This document shows, piece by piece, positions 9,998 to 17,443 of a stretch of DNA of 64,000 nucleotides. Source of the stretch: Pseudomonadota bacterium (GTDB lineage Bacteria; Pseudomonadota; Gammaproteobacteria; Burkholderiales; Burkholderiaceae_C); NCBI GenBank assembly GCA_020161065.1, contig JAIUPH010000023.1, forward strand, positions 45,552 through 109,551, in the 5' to 3' direction. Under the pieces are notes generated by a model. That model saw only the letters and a list, made by a program, of their open reading frames with translations, was not told the origin of the DNA and made no database searches. Every line of letters begins with the position of its first letter. Position 1 is the first letter of the stretch. A program made the translations under genes and the position numbers.

Positions 9998-11212
9998 TCA
10001 GATGACCCGTGCTTCGCGCAGCCGGGCCAGCTCGGCGGGGCTCAGTCCCAAGGGGCCGAAGACCTCGGCGTTGTGCTCGCCCACGCCGGGCCCGCTGCGC
10101 GGCACGACCGAGGGGTGGCCCGAAAACCGCGGCACGGCGCAGGGCGCGGGCAGGGCGCCCAGGTCGGGATCGGGCATGCGCACGATCGCCTGGCGTGCCT
10201 GGAACTGCGGTTCCTTCAGCACGTCCTCGATGCTGTTCACCTTGCTGAAGGGCACCTCGAAGCGTTGCAGCGTGGCCGACAAAGCGTCGAAGCTCAGCGA
10301 GCGGCACCAGGCCTCGATCAGGCCGTCGAGTTCGTCCACATGCTGCAAGCGCAAGGGGTTGGTCGCGAAGCGCGGCTCGTCGGCCAGTTCGGGGCGGCCC
10401 ATCGCCTCGCACAAGCGCCTGAAGATGGCGGCCGACGAGCCGACCACCGTCACCCACGCGTCGTCGGCGCTGCGGTACAGGTTGGACGGCGCCGTGTAGG
10501 TGGCCCGCGAACCGGCGCGCCCGCGCGCGACGGCCAGTTGCTCCCACTCGACGGGCAGCGTCTCCAGCAGCCGCAGCAGCGCTTCGGTGGCCGAGAGGTC
10601 GATCTCCTGGCCGGGCGCGTCGGGAAGGCTGCGCCGTTCGACCATGGCGGCGGCGATCGAGAAGGCGCCGAACACCGCGGCCACGGCATCGCCGAGCGGG
10701 AAGTTCATGTGCTGCGGCGGCCGGTCGGCTTCTCCCGTGAGGTGGGCCAGGCCGCTCATGGCCTCGAAGATGCGCGCAAAGCCGGGGCGGGCGGCATAGG
10801 GGCCGGTCTGTCCGAACCCCGTCAGGCGCAGCACCATCAGCCGCGGGTTGGCGCGCTGCAGCGCCTCGATGTCCAGCCCCCAGCGGTCCATCGTGCCGAC
10901 GCGAAAGTTCTCCACCAGCACGTCGAACTGCGGCAGCAGGCGCAGCAGCAAGTCGCGGCCCTCGGGCTTGCGGACATCGAGCGAAATGCCGCGCTTGCCG
11001 CGGTTGGTGACCTTCCAGTGCAACGAATGCTCGTCCTTGACGGGCGCCAGCGAACGCAGCGAGTCGCTGCCGTCCGGCAGTTCGAGCTTGACGACATCGG
11101 CACCGAGGTCGGCGCACAGCGTCGCCGCCATCGGCGCCGCAACCACCGTGGCCATGTCCAGGATGCGCACGCCCGCCAGCGGGCCGGTGCGAGAAAGGCT
11201 TGGGTCGTTCAT
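9998..11212 (-). CDS. CaiB/BaiF family CoA-transferase
   Basis: 404 residues, normal length for class III CoA-transferases. Family features: GPLAGVRILDMATVVAAP at the start, DLGADVVKLELPDGSD (~34-49), a KRGISLDVRKPEGRDLLLRLL helix-strand block, VLVENFRVGTMDRWGLD, and the GDAVAAVFGAF helix that follows the catalytic region; the catalytic Asp probably lies in EIDLSATEALL. It transfers CoA to an unidentified carboxylic acid. It is the last gene of a three-gene operon with a Bug receptor and an acyl-CoA dehydrogenase, consistent with import, activation and oxidation of one organic acid. Confidence 0.9.
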   Translation of the reverse strand: MNDPSLSRTGPLAGVRILDMATVVAAPMAATLCADLGADVVKLELPDGSDSLRSLAPVKDEHSLHWKVTNRGKRGISLDVRKPEGRDLLLRLLPQFDVLVENFRVGTMDRWGLDIEALQRANPRLMVLRLTGFGQTGPYAARPGFARIFEAMSGLAHLTGEADRPPQHMNFPLGDAVAAVFGAFSIAAAMVERRSLPDAPGQEIDLSATEALLRLLETLPVEWEQLAVARGRAGSRATYTAPSNLYRSADDAWVTVVGSSAAIFRRLCEAMGRPELADEPRFATNPLRLQHVDELDGLIEAWCRSLSFDALSATLQRFEVPFSKVNSIEDVLKEPQFQARQAIVRMPDPDLGALPAPCAVPRFSGHPSVVPRSGPGVGEHNAEVFGPLGLSPAELARLREARVI

Positions 11213-11234
11213 GGATGTTCAAGTGGGTTGCGGC

Positions 11235-11302
11235 GGCCGGTCGGCTTCACTCGGCCTTCAGGCCGGTCGGCTTCACTCGGCCTTCAGGCCGGTCGCTTTC
11301 AC
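11235..11302 (-). repeat. 26-bp tandem duplication spanning the Bug gene's stop codon
   Basis: Two exact 26-bp copies (11235-11260 and 11261-11286) are followed by a diverged third partial copy inside the coding sequence. Read on the minus strand, each unit contains a CGGCC-TGAA-GGCCG hairpin and the TGA stop of the Bug gene, so the stop and final codons are repeated in the spacer before the CoA-transferase gene. Compare the repeats at 39534 and 44354. Confidence 0.9.
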
Positions 11303-12250
11303 CAGGGCGCGCCACGCGAGCACCTCGTCGCCGATCATCTTCGTGGCATCGGCGCGGCCCTTGAATCGCGGCGAGGCGCCGGCCGCTTCCAGCGCGGCGA
11401 TGACCTCCGGCGAGCCGAGCGCCGCCTTGACCTCGCCCTCGATGCGCGAGACCACGGCCGCCGGCGTCGCTGCCGGCACCAGCACGGCAAACCACGGCGC
11501 CACCACCGCCTTGGGATAGCCGGCCTCCGCCATCGTCGGCACGTCGGGAAACTCCTTCGTGCGGGCATCGCCCACCACCGCCAGCACCTTGACGCGGTTC
11601 GACTTGCCCTGCGCAATGGCCAGCGACGAGGGCATGTAGGTGGCCGACAACTGGCCCGCGACGAGATCGGGAATGATCGGCGGCGCGCCCTTGTAGGGAA
11701 TGGCGACCACGTCGATGCCCGCGACATGCTTGAACAGCTCGAACCCCAGGTGGGGCGTGGAGCCGATGCCGCTGCTGCCGTAGCTCAAGCCGCCGGGCTT
11801 GGACTTCGCCAGGGCGACATACTCCTTCACGCTGGCCACCGGCAGCGAGGCCGGCACGACGAAATAGTTGGGCGACACCGCGAACTGCGCGACCGGGACG
11901 AAGGCCTTCATCAGGTCGGTGCGGATGTTCGGCATCAGCGCCATGTTGGCCGCATTGCTGGTCGTCGCGATCAGCCACGTGTAGCCGTCCGGCCGCGACT
12001 GCGCGACGAAGTCGGTGCCGATGTTGCCGCCGCCGCCGGACTTCGACTCGACGACGAAGGGCACGCCCATGCTTTTGCTCATGCGGTCGGTCAAGGCCCG
12101 GGTCAGGATGTCCACGATGCCGCCGGGCGCGTAGGGATTGATCACCTGGATCGGCTTCGACGGGAACGCGTCCTGTGCCCGTGACAGGCTGGGCGCCGAA
12201 GCCAGGGCGAGGGCCAGGAGCGGAATCGCAATTCGGTTGCGGGCGTTCAT
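11273..12250 (-). CDS. Bug-family periplasmic solute-binding protein
   Basis: 325 residues with a signal peptide (IAIPLLALALASAPSLSRAQ). DAFPSKPIQVINPYAPGGIVD, VVESKSGGGGNIGTDFVA and VPTMAEAGYPKAVVAPW are standard Bug motifs. The ATG overlaps the acyl-CoA dehydrogenase stop (ATGA). It probably delivers the organic acid that the adjacent CoA-transferase and dehydrogenase process. The final codons, the KATGLKAE end and its stop, lie inside a tandem duplication, so this end has been recently rearranged. Confidence 0.9.
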   Translation of the reverse strand: MNARNRIAIPLLALALASAPSLSRAQDAFPSKPIQVINPYAPGGIVDILTRALTDRMSKSMGVPFVVESKSGGGGNIGTDFVAQSRPDGYTWLIATTSNAANMALMPNIRTDLMKAFVPVAQFAVSPNYFVVPASLPVASVKEYVALAKSKPGGLSYGSSGIGSTPHLGFELFKHVAGIDVVAIPYKGAPPIIPDLVAGQLSATYMPSSLAIAQGKSNRVKVLAVVGDARTKEFPDVPTMAEAGYPKAVVAPWFAVLVPAATPAAVVSRIEGEVKAALGSPEVIAALEAAGASPRFKGRADATKMIGDEVLAWRALVKATGLKAE

Positions 12251-13425
12251 TGCGTGGTCTCCAAGCTGCGGGCCACGGCATCGCTCAGCAACCGCTTGCC
12301 GATGGTGATCTGGTGGATCTGGCTGGTGCCTTCGTAGATGCGGAAGGCGCGCACGTCGCGATAAAAGCGTTCGATGCCGCTCTCCTTCACGTAGCCCTGG
12401 CCGCCGAAGATCTGCACGACGCGGTCGGCCACGCGGCCGCACATCTCGGTGGCGTACAGCTTGCACATCGAGACGTCCATCGTCACGTCTTCGCCGCGGT
12501 CGCGCTTGCGCGCGGTCTCCAGCACCAGCGCCTTGGCGGCCTCGATCTCGACCTTGCAATCGGCCAGCATGGCCTGCACGAGCTGGAAGCCGCCGATGGG
12601 CTTGCCGAACTGGCGGCGCCGGTTGGCGTAGGCCACGGCTTCATCGAGCATGCGGATCGCCGGGCCGATGGCGAGCGCGGCCAGGTTGATGCGCTGCTTG
12701 TTCAGCGTCTTCATCACGGTGCGGAAGCCCTTGCCGGGCACGCCACCGATGATGGCGTCGGCCGCGGCGCGAACATCGCGCAGATGCACCTCGCCGATCG
12801 GCCCGCCTTCCTGGCCCATCTTCGGCGTCGGCGCGGAACAGGTCATGCCGGCGGCGCCGCGCTCGATCAGGAAGGCGCTGATCGAATCGGCCGGGCGGCC
12901 GCCTTCTTCGCTGCGCGCGAACACGGTGATCAGGTCGGCAATCGGCGCCAGCGTGATGTAGCGCTTGTGGCCGTTGATCACGTAGCCGCCGGACGCGTCG
13001 CGCCGCGCCACGGTCTGCAGCGCGGTCGCGTCGGAGCCCGCTTCGGGCTCGGTCAGCGCCAGCGCGCCGGTGAACTCGCCCGACGCCAGCCGGGGCAGGT
13101 AGCGCTGCTTCTGCTCGGGCGTGCCGTCCTGCACCAGCGACTCGGAACCGACGCCCGTGTTGATGCCGATGCGCACGCGGTACGCCACCGAGCATTGCGA
13201 GATCTCCATGTTGGCCAAGGCCAGCTCCTCGGTCGTCAGGCCGCTGCCGCCGTAGGCTTCGGGGATCGACCAGCCGAACAGGCCAAGCTCGCGCATGGTC
13301 TGCACGATCTCGTCGGGAATGCGGTCCTCGCGTTCGACGCGCGCTTCGTTGGGCATCGCGAGCTCGCGCACGAACTGCCGGGTCGTGGCGAGAAGCTGGT
13401 CCAGCCGCTGCTTGTCTCTGATCAT
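12247..13425 (-). CDS. Acyl-CoA dehydrogenase
   Basis: 392 residues from the ATG preceded by GGGAGA; an upstream extension would cross the divergent promoter region. FAD enzyme that forms an alpha,beta double bond in an acyl-CoA. Visible motifs: LALTEPEAGSDA (~135-146, FAD signature 1), GHKRYITLA, QRINLAALAIGPA, RRRQFGKPI, and IFGGQGYVKES. The catalytic Glu is in YEGTSQIHQ near the C-terminus. First gene of the operon, transcribed away from the IclR gene. Confidence 0.93.
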   Translation of the reverse strand: MIRDKQRLDQLLATTRQFVRELAMPNEARVEREDRIPDEIVQTMRELGLFGWSIPEAYGGSGLTTEELALANMEISQCSVAYRVRIGINTGVGSESLVQDGTPEQKQRYLPRLASGEFTGALALTEPEAGSDATALQTVARRDASGGYVINGHKRYITLAPIADLITVFARSEEGGRPADSISAFLIERGAAGMTCSAPTPKMGQEGGPIGEVHLRDVRAAADAIIGGVPGKGFRTVMKTLNKQRINLAALAIGPAIRMLDEAVAYANRRRQFGKPIGGFQLVQAMLADCKVEIEAAKALVLETARKRDRGEDVTMDVSMCKLYATEMCGRVADRVVQIFGGQGYVKESGIERFYRDVRAFRIYEGTSQIHQITIGKRLLSDAVARSLETTQ

Positions 13426-13536
13426 TCCCGTCTCCCGCCGATGAAGGTTCGGCGATTCGGGAATGCTAGGAAGCGGCGCGCCGCTTGTGACCGATGTGTC
13501 CCACTCTGCGGGAGGGTTTGGCCGCGCCGTGGCCGC

Positions 13537-13568
13537 ACGATCGCCCCACGATCGCAGCACAATCGCCA
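13537..13568. promoter_or_regulatory. Direct repeats in the divergent IclR control region
   Basis: The 146-bp spacer between the dehydrogenase operon and the IclR gene holds three close copies of a C(A)CGATCG-like word (GCACGATCGC, CCACGATCGC, GCACAATCGC), spaced about one helical turn apart directly upstream of the IclR start. IclR proteins often bind repeated or palindromic sites in such spacers; this assignment is inference. Confidence 0.35.
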
Positions 13569-13571
13569 GCC

Positions 13572-14393
13572 ATGCCGAAGTCATCGTCCCCCCGCGCGAC
13601 GCCGGCGGCGCCCGAAGATGCTTCCGTCGACCCCACGCGCAACTTCGGCATCGCGATCGCCAGGGCTTTCGACATCCTGCGCTGCTTCACGCCCGAGCGC
13701 TCCTTGCTCGGCAACAGCGATCTGGTGCGGCTCAGCGGCTTGCCGCGGTCGACCGTCTCGCGCCTGGCGTTCACGCTGGAAGAACTCGGCTATCTCTATC
13801 GGCTGAGTCCCATCGGCAAGTACCGGCTCGGCTGGGGCGTCGTTTCGCTGGGCTACCCCTTGCTCACCAGCATGGCCTTGCGCCACATCGCGCGGCCGGA
13901 GATGCATGCGCTGGCCGCGCGGCTGAAGGTCAACGTGAACATGGGCACGCTGCACCGCACCTCGGTCGTGTACCTGGAGTCGGTGCACTTCGACGAGACC
14001 AGCACCACGCGGCCGGACATCGGCGCGCCGCGCAGCCTGCTGAGCAGTGCCATCGGCCGTGCCTTGATCTGGAGCCTGGACGAGCGCCGCCGCACGGCGC
14101 TGCTGAACCGGGCCGCCATCGCCGAGCCGGAGGCGTTCGCGCGCACCAAGGCGAAGCTCGCGCAAGCCCGCAAGAGCTTGGTGGCCAGCGGCTTTTGTCT
14201 TTCGTTGGGCGAGACGCGCCAGGGCTACAGCGCCGTGTCGGTGCCGATGCGCGTGGTGTCGTACGAGGAGCCCATCGCCTTCAACTGCGCGACGGCCGAC
14301 CATCGGATGCGCAAGGACCGCCTGCAGAACGAGGTCGGCCCGGCGCTGGTGGCGATGGTGACGATGCTCGAACACCGGGTCGGCATTCGCTGA
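13572..14393 (+). CDS. IclR-family transcriptional regulator
   Basis: 273 residues. N-terminal winged helix (AIARAFDILRCFTPERSLLGNSDLVRLSGLPRSTVSRLAFTLEELGYL, about 27-75; quoted regions fit the IclR helix-turn-helix) and a C-terminal effector domain with SAIGRALIWSL and GYSAVSVPMRV. I start at the MPKSSS methionine; a longer frame would place codons over the repeats upstream. Divergent from the dehydrogenase-Bug-CoA-transferase operon, which it presumably controls in response to the imported acid or its CoA ester. Confidence 0.9.
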   Translation: MPKSSSPRATPAAPEDASVDPTRNFGIAIARAFDILRCFTPERSLLGNSDLVRLSGLPRSTVSRLAFTLEELGYLYRLSPIGKYRLGWGVVSLGYPLLTSMALRHIARPEMHALAARLKVNVNMGTLHRTSVVYLESVHFDETSTTRPDIGAPRSLLSSAIGRALIWSLDERRRTALLNRAAIAEPEAFARTKAKLAQARKSLVASGFCLSLGETRQGYSAVSVPMRVVSYEEPIAFNCATADHRMRKDRLQNEVGPALVAMVTMLEHRVGIR

Positions 14394-14398
14394 CCCCT

Positions 14399-14430
14399 GA
14401 TCAGACGATCAGACGATCAGACGATCAGCC
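14399..14430. repeat. Four tandem 8-bp repeats between convergent genes
   Basis: GATCAGAC occurs three times followed by GATCAGCC, in the 55-bp spacer between the IclR stop and the convergent cfa stop. The units contain the self-complementary word TGATCA/GATC. No gene fits here. Confidence 0.85.
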
Positions 14431-14448
14431 CATCATCGCGTCAGACCA

Positions 14449-15630
14449 TCAGCTGGACACCCGCGCGTAGACGCCGCGCCGCCCCGGCGGCGACAGCACC
14501 CATTGCCAGAGCTGGATGTCGCGCGCGCGAAAGGCGCCGGCGCAGCTCAGCAGGTAGTAGCGCCACATGCGCTGGAAGCGGCTGCCCAGCCGCTCGGCAA
14601 AGCGCGGCCACGCAGCCTGCACGTTGGCGTGCCAGCTGAGCAGCGTGCGGTCGTAGTCGGCGCCGAAGTTGTGCAGGTCTTCGACGACGAAGCGGCGCTC
14701 GCAGGCGCGGCCGATCTGCGCGATGGTGGGCAACTCGCCGTTGGGGAAGATGTAGCGGTGGATCCACGGGTCGGTGCCGTGGCCGTGCTCGTTGCGGCCG
14801 ATGGTGTGCAGCAGCGCCAGCCCGTCGGGCGCCAGGCAGCGCTTGATCACGTCCATGTAGATGGCGTGGTTCTTCTGGCCGACATGCTCGAACATGCCCA
14901 GGCTCGCCACGCGGTCGAAGCGCTCGTCGAGCGACCGGTAGTCGGCCAGGCGGAACTCCACCGGCAGCCCGGCGCAGCGCTCGGCGCCCAGCGCGGCCTG
15001 CTCGGCCGAGATCGTCACGCCGACGCAGTGCACGCCGTAGCGCTCCGCCGCGAACTGCATGAAGCTGCCCCAGCCGCAGCCGATGTCCAGCACGCGCATG
15101 CCGGGCTCGAGCTGCAGCTTGCGGCACACGAGGTCGAGCTTGCGCTCCTGCGCCGCGTCGAGCGTGGCCGCGCCGTCCCAGAAGGCGCAGGTGTAGGTCA
15201 TGCGGCGGTCCAGCATGGCCGCGTAGAAGTCGTTGCCCAGGTCGTAGTGGATGCGCCCCACCTGCCAGGCGCGGGCCTCGGTCTGCAGGTTCAGCCAGCG
15301 CGCGCGCAACTGGTACAGCACCGCGGCCACGGGCTGCAGCCGGCTGCCGAGGTCGGCGCGCAGCAGGCGGTCGAACAGCTCGTCGAGTCGCTCGCAATCC
15401 CACCAGCCGTCCATGTACGACTCGCCGAGGCCCAGCGTGCCCTGCTGCACCGCGCGCTCCAGCACGCCGGGGCGCAGCAGCCGCATGTCCCACGGGCGCT
15501 GGCCGTCGAGCCGGATGTCGGCGGCCTCCAGCAAGGCCTGCGCGGCGCGCACGCCGCGGCGCGACGGCGGTGTCGGCGGGGTCGGCGCCTGAAAGCCCCG
15601 AGACGAATCAACGGTCGAAGAGCCAGCCAT
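14449..15630 (-). CDS. cfa: Cyclopropane-fatty-acyl-phospholipid synthase
   Basis: 393 residues. Adds a methylene from SAM across the double bond of membrane phospholipid acyl chains. The Cfa pattern is clear: LGLGESYMDGWWDC near the N-terminus, HYDLGNDFYAAMLD, MTYTCAFW, the SAM motif VLDIGCGWGSF (~180-190), GVTISAEQ, and FEHVGQKNH. The C-terminal block (HNFGADYDRTLLSWH, MWRYYLLSCAGAFRARDIQLWQ) carries the lipid-site residues. Stands alone; often stress or stationary-phase induced in relatives. Confidence 0.95.
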   Translation of the reverse strand: MAGSSTVDSSRGFQAPTPPTPPSRRGVRAAQALLEAADIRLDGQRPWDMRLLRPGVLERAVQQGTLGLGESYMDGWWDCERLDELFDRLLRADLGSRLQPVAAVLYQLRARWLNLQTEARAWQVGRIHYDLGNDFYAAMLDRRMTYTCAFWDGAATLDAAQERKLDLVCRKLQLEPGMRVLDIGCGWGSFMQFAAERYGVHCVGVTISAEQAALGAERCAGLPVEFRLADYRSLDERFDRVASLGMFEHVGQKNHAIYMDVIKRCLAPDGLALLHTIGRNEHGHGTDPWIHRYIFPNGELPTIAQIGRACERRFVVEDLHNFGADYDRTLLSWHANVQAAWPRFAERLGSRFQRMWRYYLLSCAGAFRARDIQLWQWVLSPPGRRGVYARVSS

Positions 15631-15743
15631 CGCCGCATTCGAGCAAGATTTCGGCGCGGCTGCAAATAGTTATCACCCCAATCGGGTGATTGACGTTGTC
15701 GATGGTGGCGACCGCGGCCGCTGCTGCTGCCGCCGCGTGGCGC

Positions 15744-16214
15744 TCAATCCACCGGCAGCGCCGCGGTGCACTTGATCTCGTCCAGGCAGACGGTGGAGCG
15801 CACCGCCTGCACGCCGGGCGTGCGCATCAAGGTGTCCATCAGAAAGTTCGACAACGACTTGAGATCGCGCGCCACCACCTTCATCACGTAGTCGGAATCG
15901 CCGGTGACGGCGTAGCACTCCTGGATCTGCGCGAGGTCGCCGACCAGCGCCTTGAACTTCGACAGCTCGCGGATGTGGCCGCGCTCCATCACCACGTTGA
16001 CGAAGGCCACCACGTGCAGGCCCAGCGCGGGCGCCGCCAGCCGCGCCTCGTAGCCGCCGATCAGGCCCAGTTCCTCCAGCCGCCGGTGGCGGCGGTTGCA
16101 CTGCGCCGGCGACAGCCCGGCGGCCTGCGCCAGCTCCAGCGTGGTGGCGCGGGCGTTGGCCTGCAGGTGGGCGAGGATGCGGCGGTCCACGGCGTCCAGC
16201 GTGATCGGTGTCAT
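15744..16214 (-). CDS. Lrp/AsnC-family transcriptional regulator
   Basis: 156 residues: N-terminal helix-turn-helix ([20 protein letters not shown] ... [21 protein letters not shown]) and a C-terminal RAM ligand domain ([20 protein letters not shown]). Divergent from hpd with a 135-bp spacer, an arrangement common in Burkholderiales, so it probably controls tyrosine catabolism through hpd, perhaps sensing an aromatic amino acid. Confidence 0.93.
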   Translation of the reverse strand: MTPITLDAVDRRILAHLQANARATTLELAQAAGLSPAQCNRRHRRLEELGLIGGYEARLAAPALGLHVVAFVNVVMERGHIRELSKFKALVGDLAQIQECYAVTGDSDYVMKVVARDLKSLSNFLMDTLMRTPGVQAVRSTVCLDEIKCTAALPVD

Positions 16215-16255
16215 GTTCGTCTCGCGAAGCCCTTGTTCGGCGCGAAATTCTTGCA

Positions 16256-16267
16256 TGACCCCGGTCA
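16256..16267. promoter_or_regulatory. Short palindrome in the Lrp-hpd control region
   Basis: TGACC-CC-GGTCA is a perfect inverted repeat about 40 bases upstream of the Lrp start and 83 upstream of hpd. It is the only clear dyad in the spacer, hence a candidate site for the divergent regulator. Confidence 0.3.
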
Positions 16268-16349
16268 AGCCCGGATGCCCCATGCGCGCACATTGCGAAG
16301 CGGCTTGCCTACAGTCACGCCCCAACGCAACGCTGCACGGAGCAAGACC

Positions 16350-17432
16350 ATGGCCGACCTGTTCGACAACCCGCTGGGCCTGATGGGCTTCGAGTTCGTG
16401 GAGTTCGCATCGCCCACGCCCGGCGTGCTGGAGCCGCTGTTCGAGATGATGGGCTTTCGCCAGGTGGCCCGCCACCGCAGCAAGGACGTGCTGCTGTTCC
16501 GCCAGGGCGACATCAACTTCATCGTCAACCGCGAGCCCAAGAGCCTGGCCGGCTACTTCGCCGCCGAGCACGGCCCCAGCGCCTGCGCGCTGGCGTTTCG
16601 CGTGCGCGATTCGCACAAGGCCTACGCGCTGGCGCTGGAGCGCGGCGCGCAGCCGGTGGACGTGCCCACCGGCCCGATGGAGCTGCGGCTTCCGGCCGTC
16701 AAGGGCATCGGCGGCGCGCCGCTGTACCTGATCGACCGCTTCGAAGACGGCAAGAGCATCTACGACATCGACTTCGAGTGGGTGCCCGGCGCCGAGCGCC
16801 ACCCGCGCGGCCACGGCCTGCAGACCATCGACCACCTGACGCATAACGTCTATCGCGGGCGTATGGCGTACTGGGGCAGCTTCTACGAGCGGCTGTTCAA
16901 CTTCCGCGAGATCCGCTACTTCGACATCAAGGGCGAGTACACCGGCCTCACCAGCCGCGCGATGACGGCGCCCGACGGGCTGATCCGCATTCCGCTGAAC
17001 GAGGAATCGGGCAAGGGCGCGGGCCAGATCGAAGAGTTCCTGATGCAGTTCAACGGCGAAGGCATCCAGCACATCGCGCTGTCGACCGCCGACCTGCAGG
17101 CCAGCGTCGACGCGCTGCAGCTCGCCGGCATCCCGCTGATGACGGCGCCCAACGACGTCTACTACGAGATGCTCGACGAACGCCTGCCCGGCCACGGCCT
17201 GCCGGTGGACGAACTCAAGACGCGCGGCATCCTGGTCGACGGATCCACCGCCGGCGGCGAGAAGCGGCTGCTGCTGCAGATCTTCAGCCAGACGCTCCTG
17301 GGCCCGGTGTTCTTCGAGTTCATCGAGCGCCGCGCCGACCAGGGCTTCGGCGAAGGCAACTTCAAGGCGCTGTTCGAATCGATGGAGCGCGACCAGGTGC
17401 GCCGCGGCGTGCTGAAGACCGAAGCGGCCTGA
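16350..17432 (+). CDS. hpd: 4-hydroxyphenylpyruvate dioxygenase
   Basis: 360 residues, standard for bacterial HPPD. Converts 4-hydroxyphenylpyruvate to homogentisate in tyrosine breakdown. Two vicinal-oxygen-chelate domains: the first begins [16 protein letters not shown]; the second carries the iron ligands His in [12 protein letters not shown] (~160), His in GIQHIALST (~236) and Glu in [11 protein letters not shown] (~317). The C-terminal [19 protein letters not shown] tail is the helix that closes the active site. The next homogentisate-pathway genes are not adjacent. Confidence 0.96.
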   Translation: MADLFDNPLGLMGFEFVEFASPTPGVLEPLFEMMGFRQVARHRSKDVLLFRQGDINFIVNREPKSLAGYFAAEHGPSACALAFRVRDSHKAYALALERGAQPVDVPTGPMELRLPAVKGIGGAPLYLIDRFEDGKSIYDIDFEWVPGAERHPRGHGLQTIDHLTHNVYRGRMAYWGSFYERLFNFREIRYFDIKGEYTGLTSRAMTAPDGLIRIPLNEESGKGAGQIEEFLMQFNGEGIQHIALSTADLQASVDALQLAGIPLMTAPNDVYYEMLDERLPGHGLPVDELKTRGILVDGSTAGGEKRLLLQIFSQTLLGPVFFEFIERRADQGFGEGNFKALFESMERDQVRRGVLKTEAA

Positions 17433-17443
17433 GGCGACGCCGA

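Noticed and set aside
9998-13425. A carnitine-specific pathway based on the CaiB-like transferase and dehydrogenase
   Set aside because: The CoA-transferase family is broad, and CaiA, CaiC and CaiD are not present; substrate left open.
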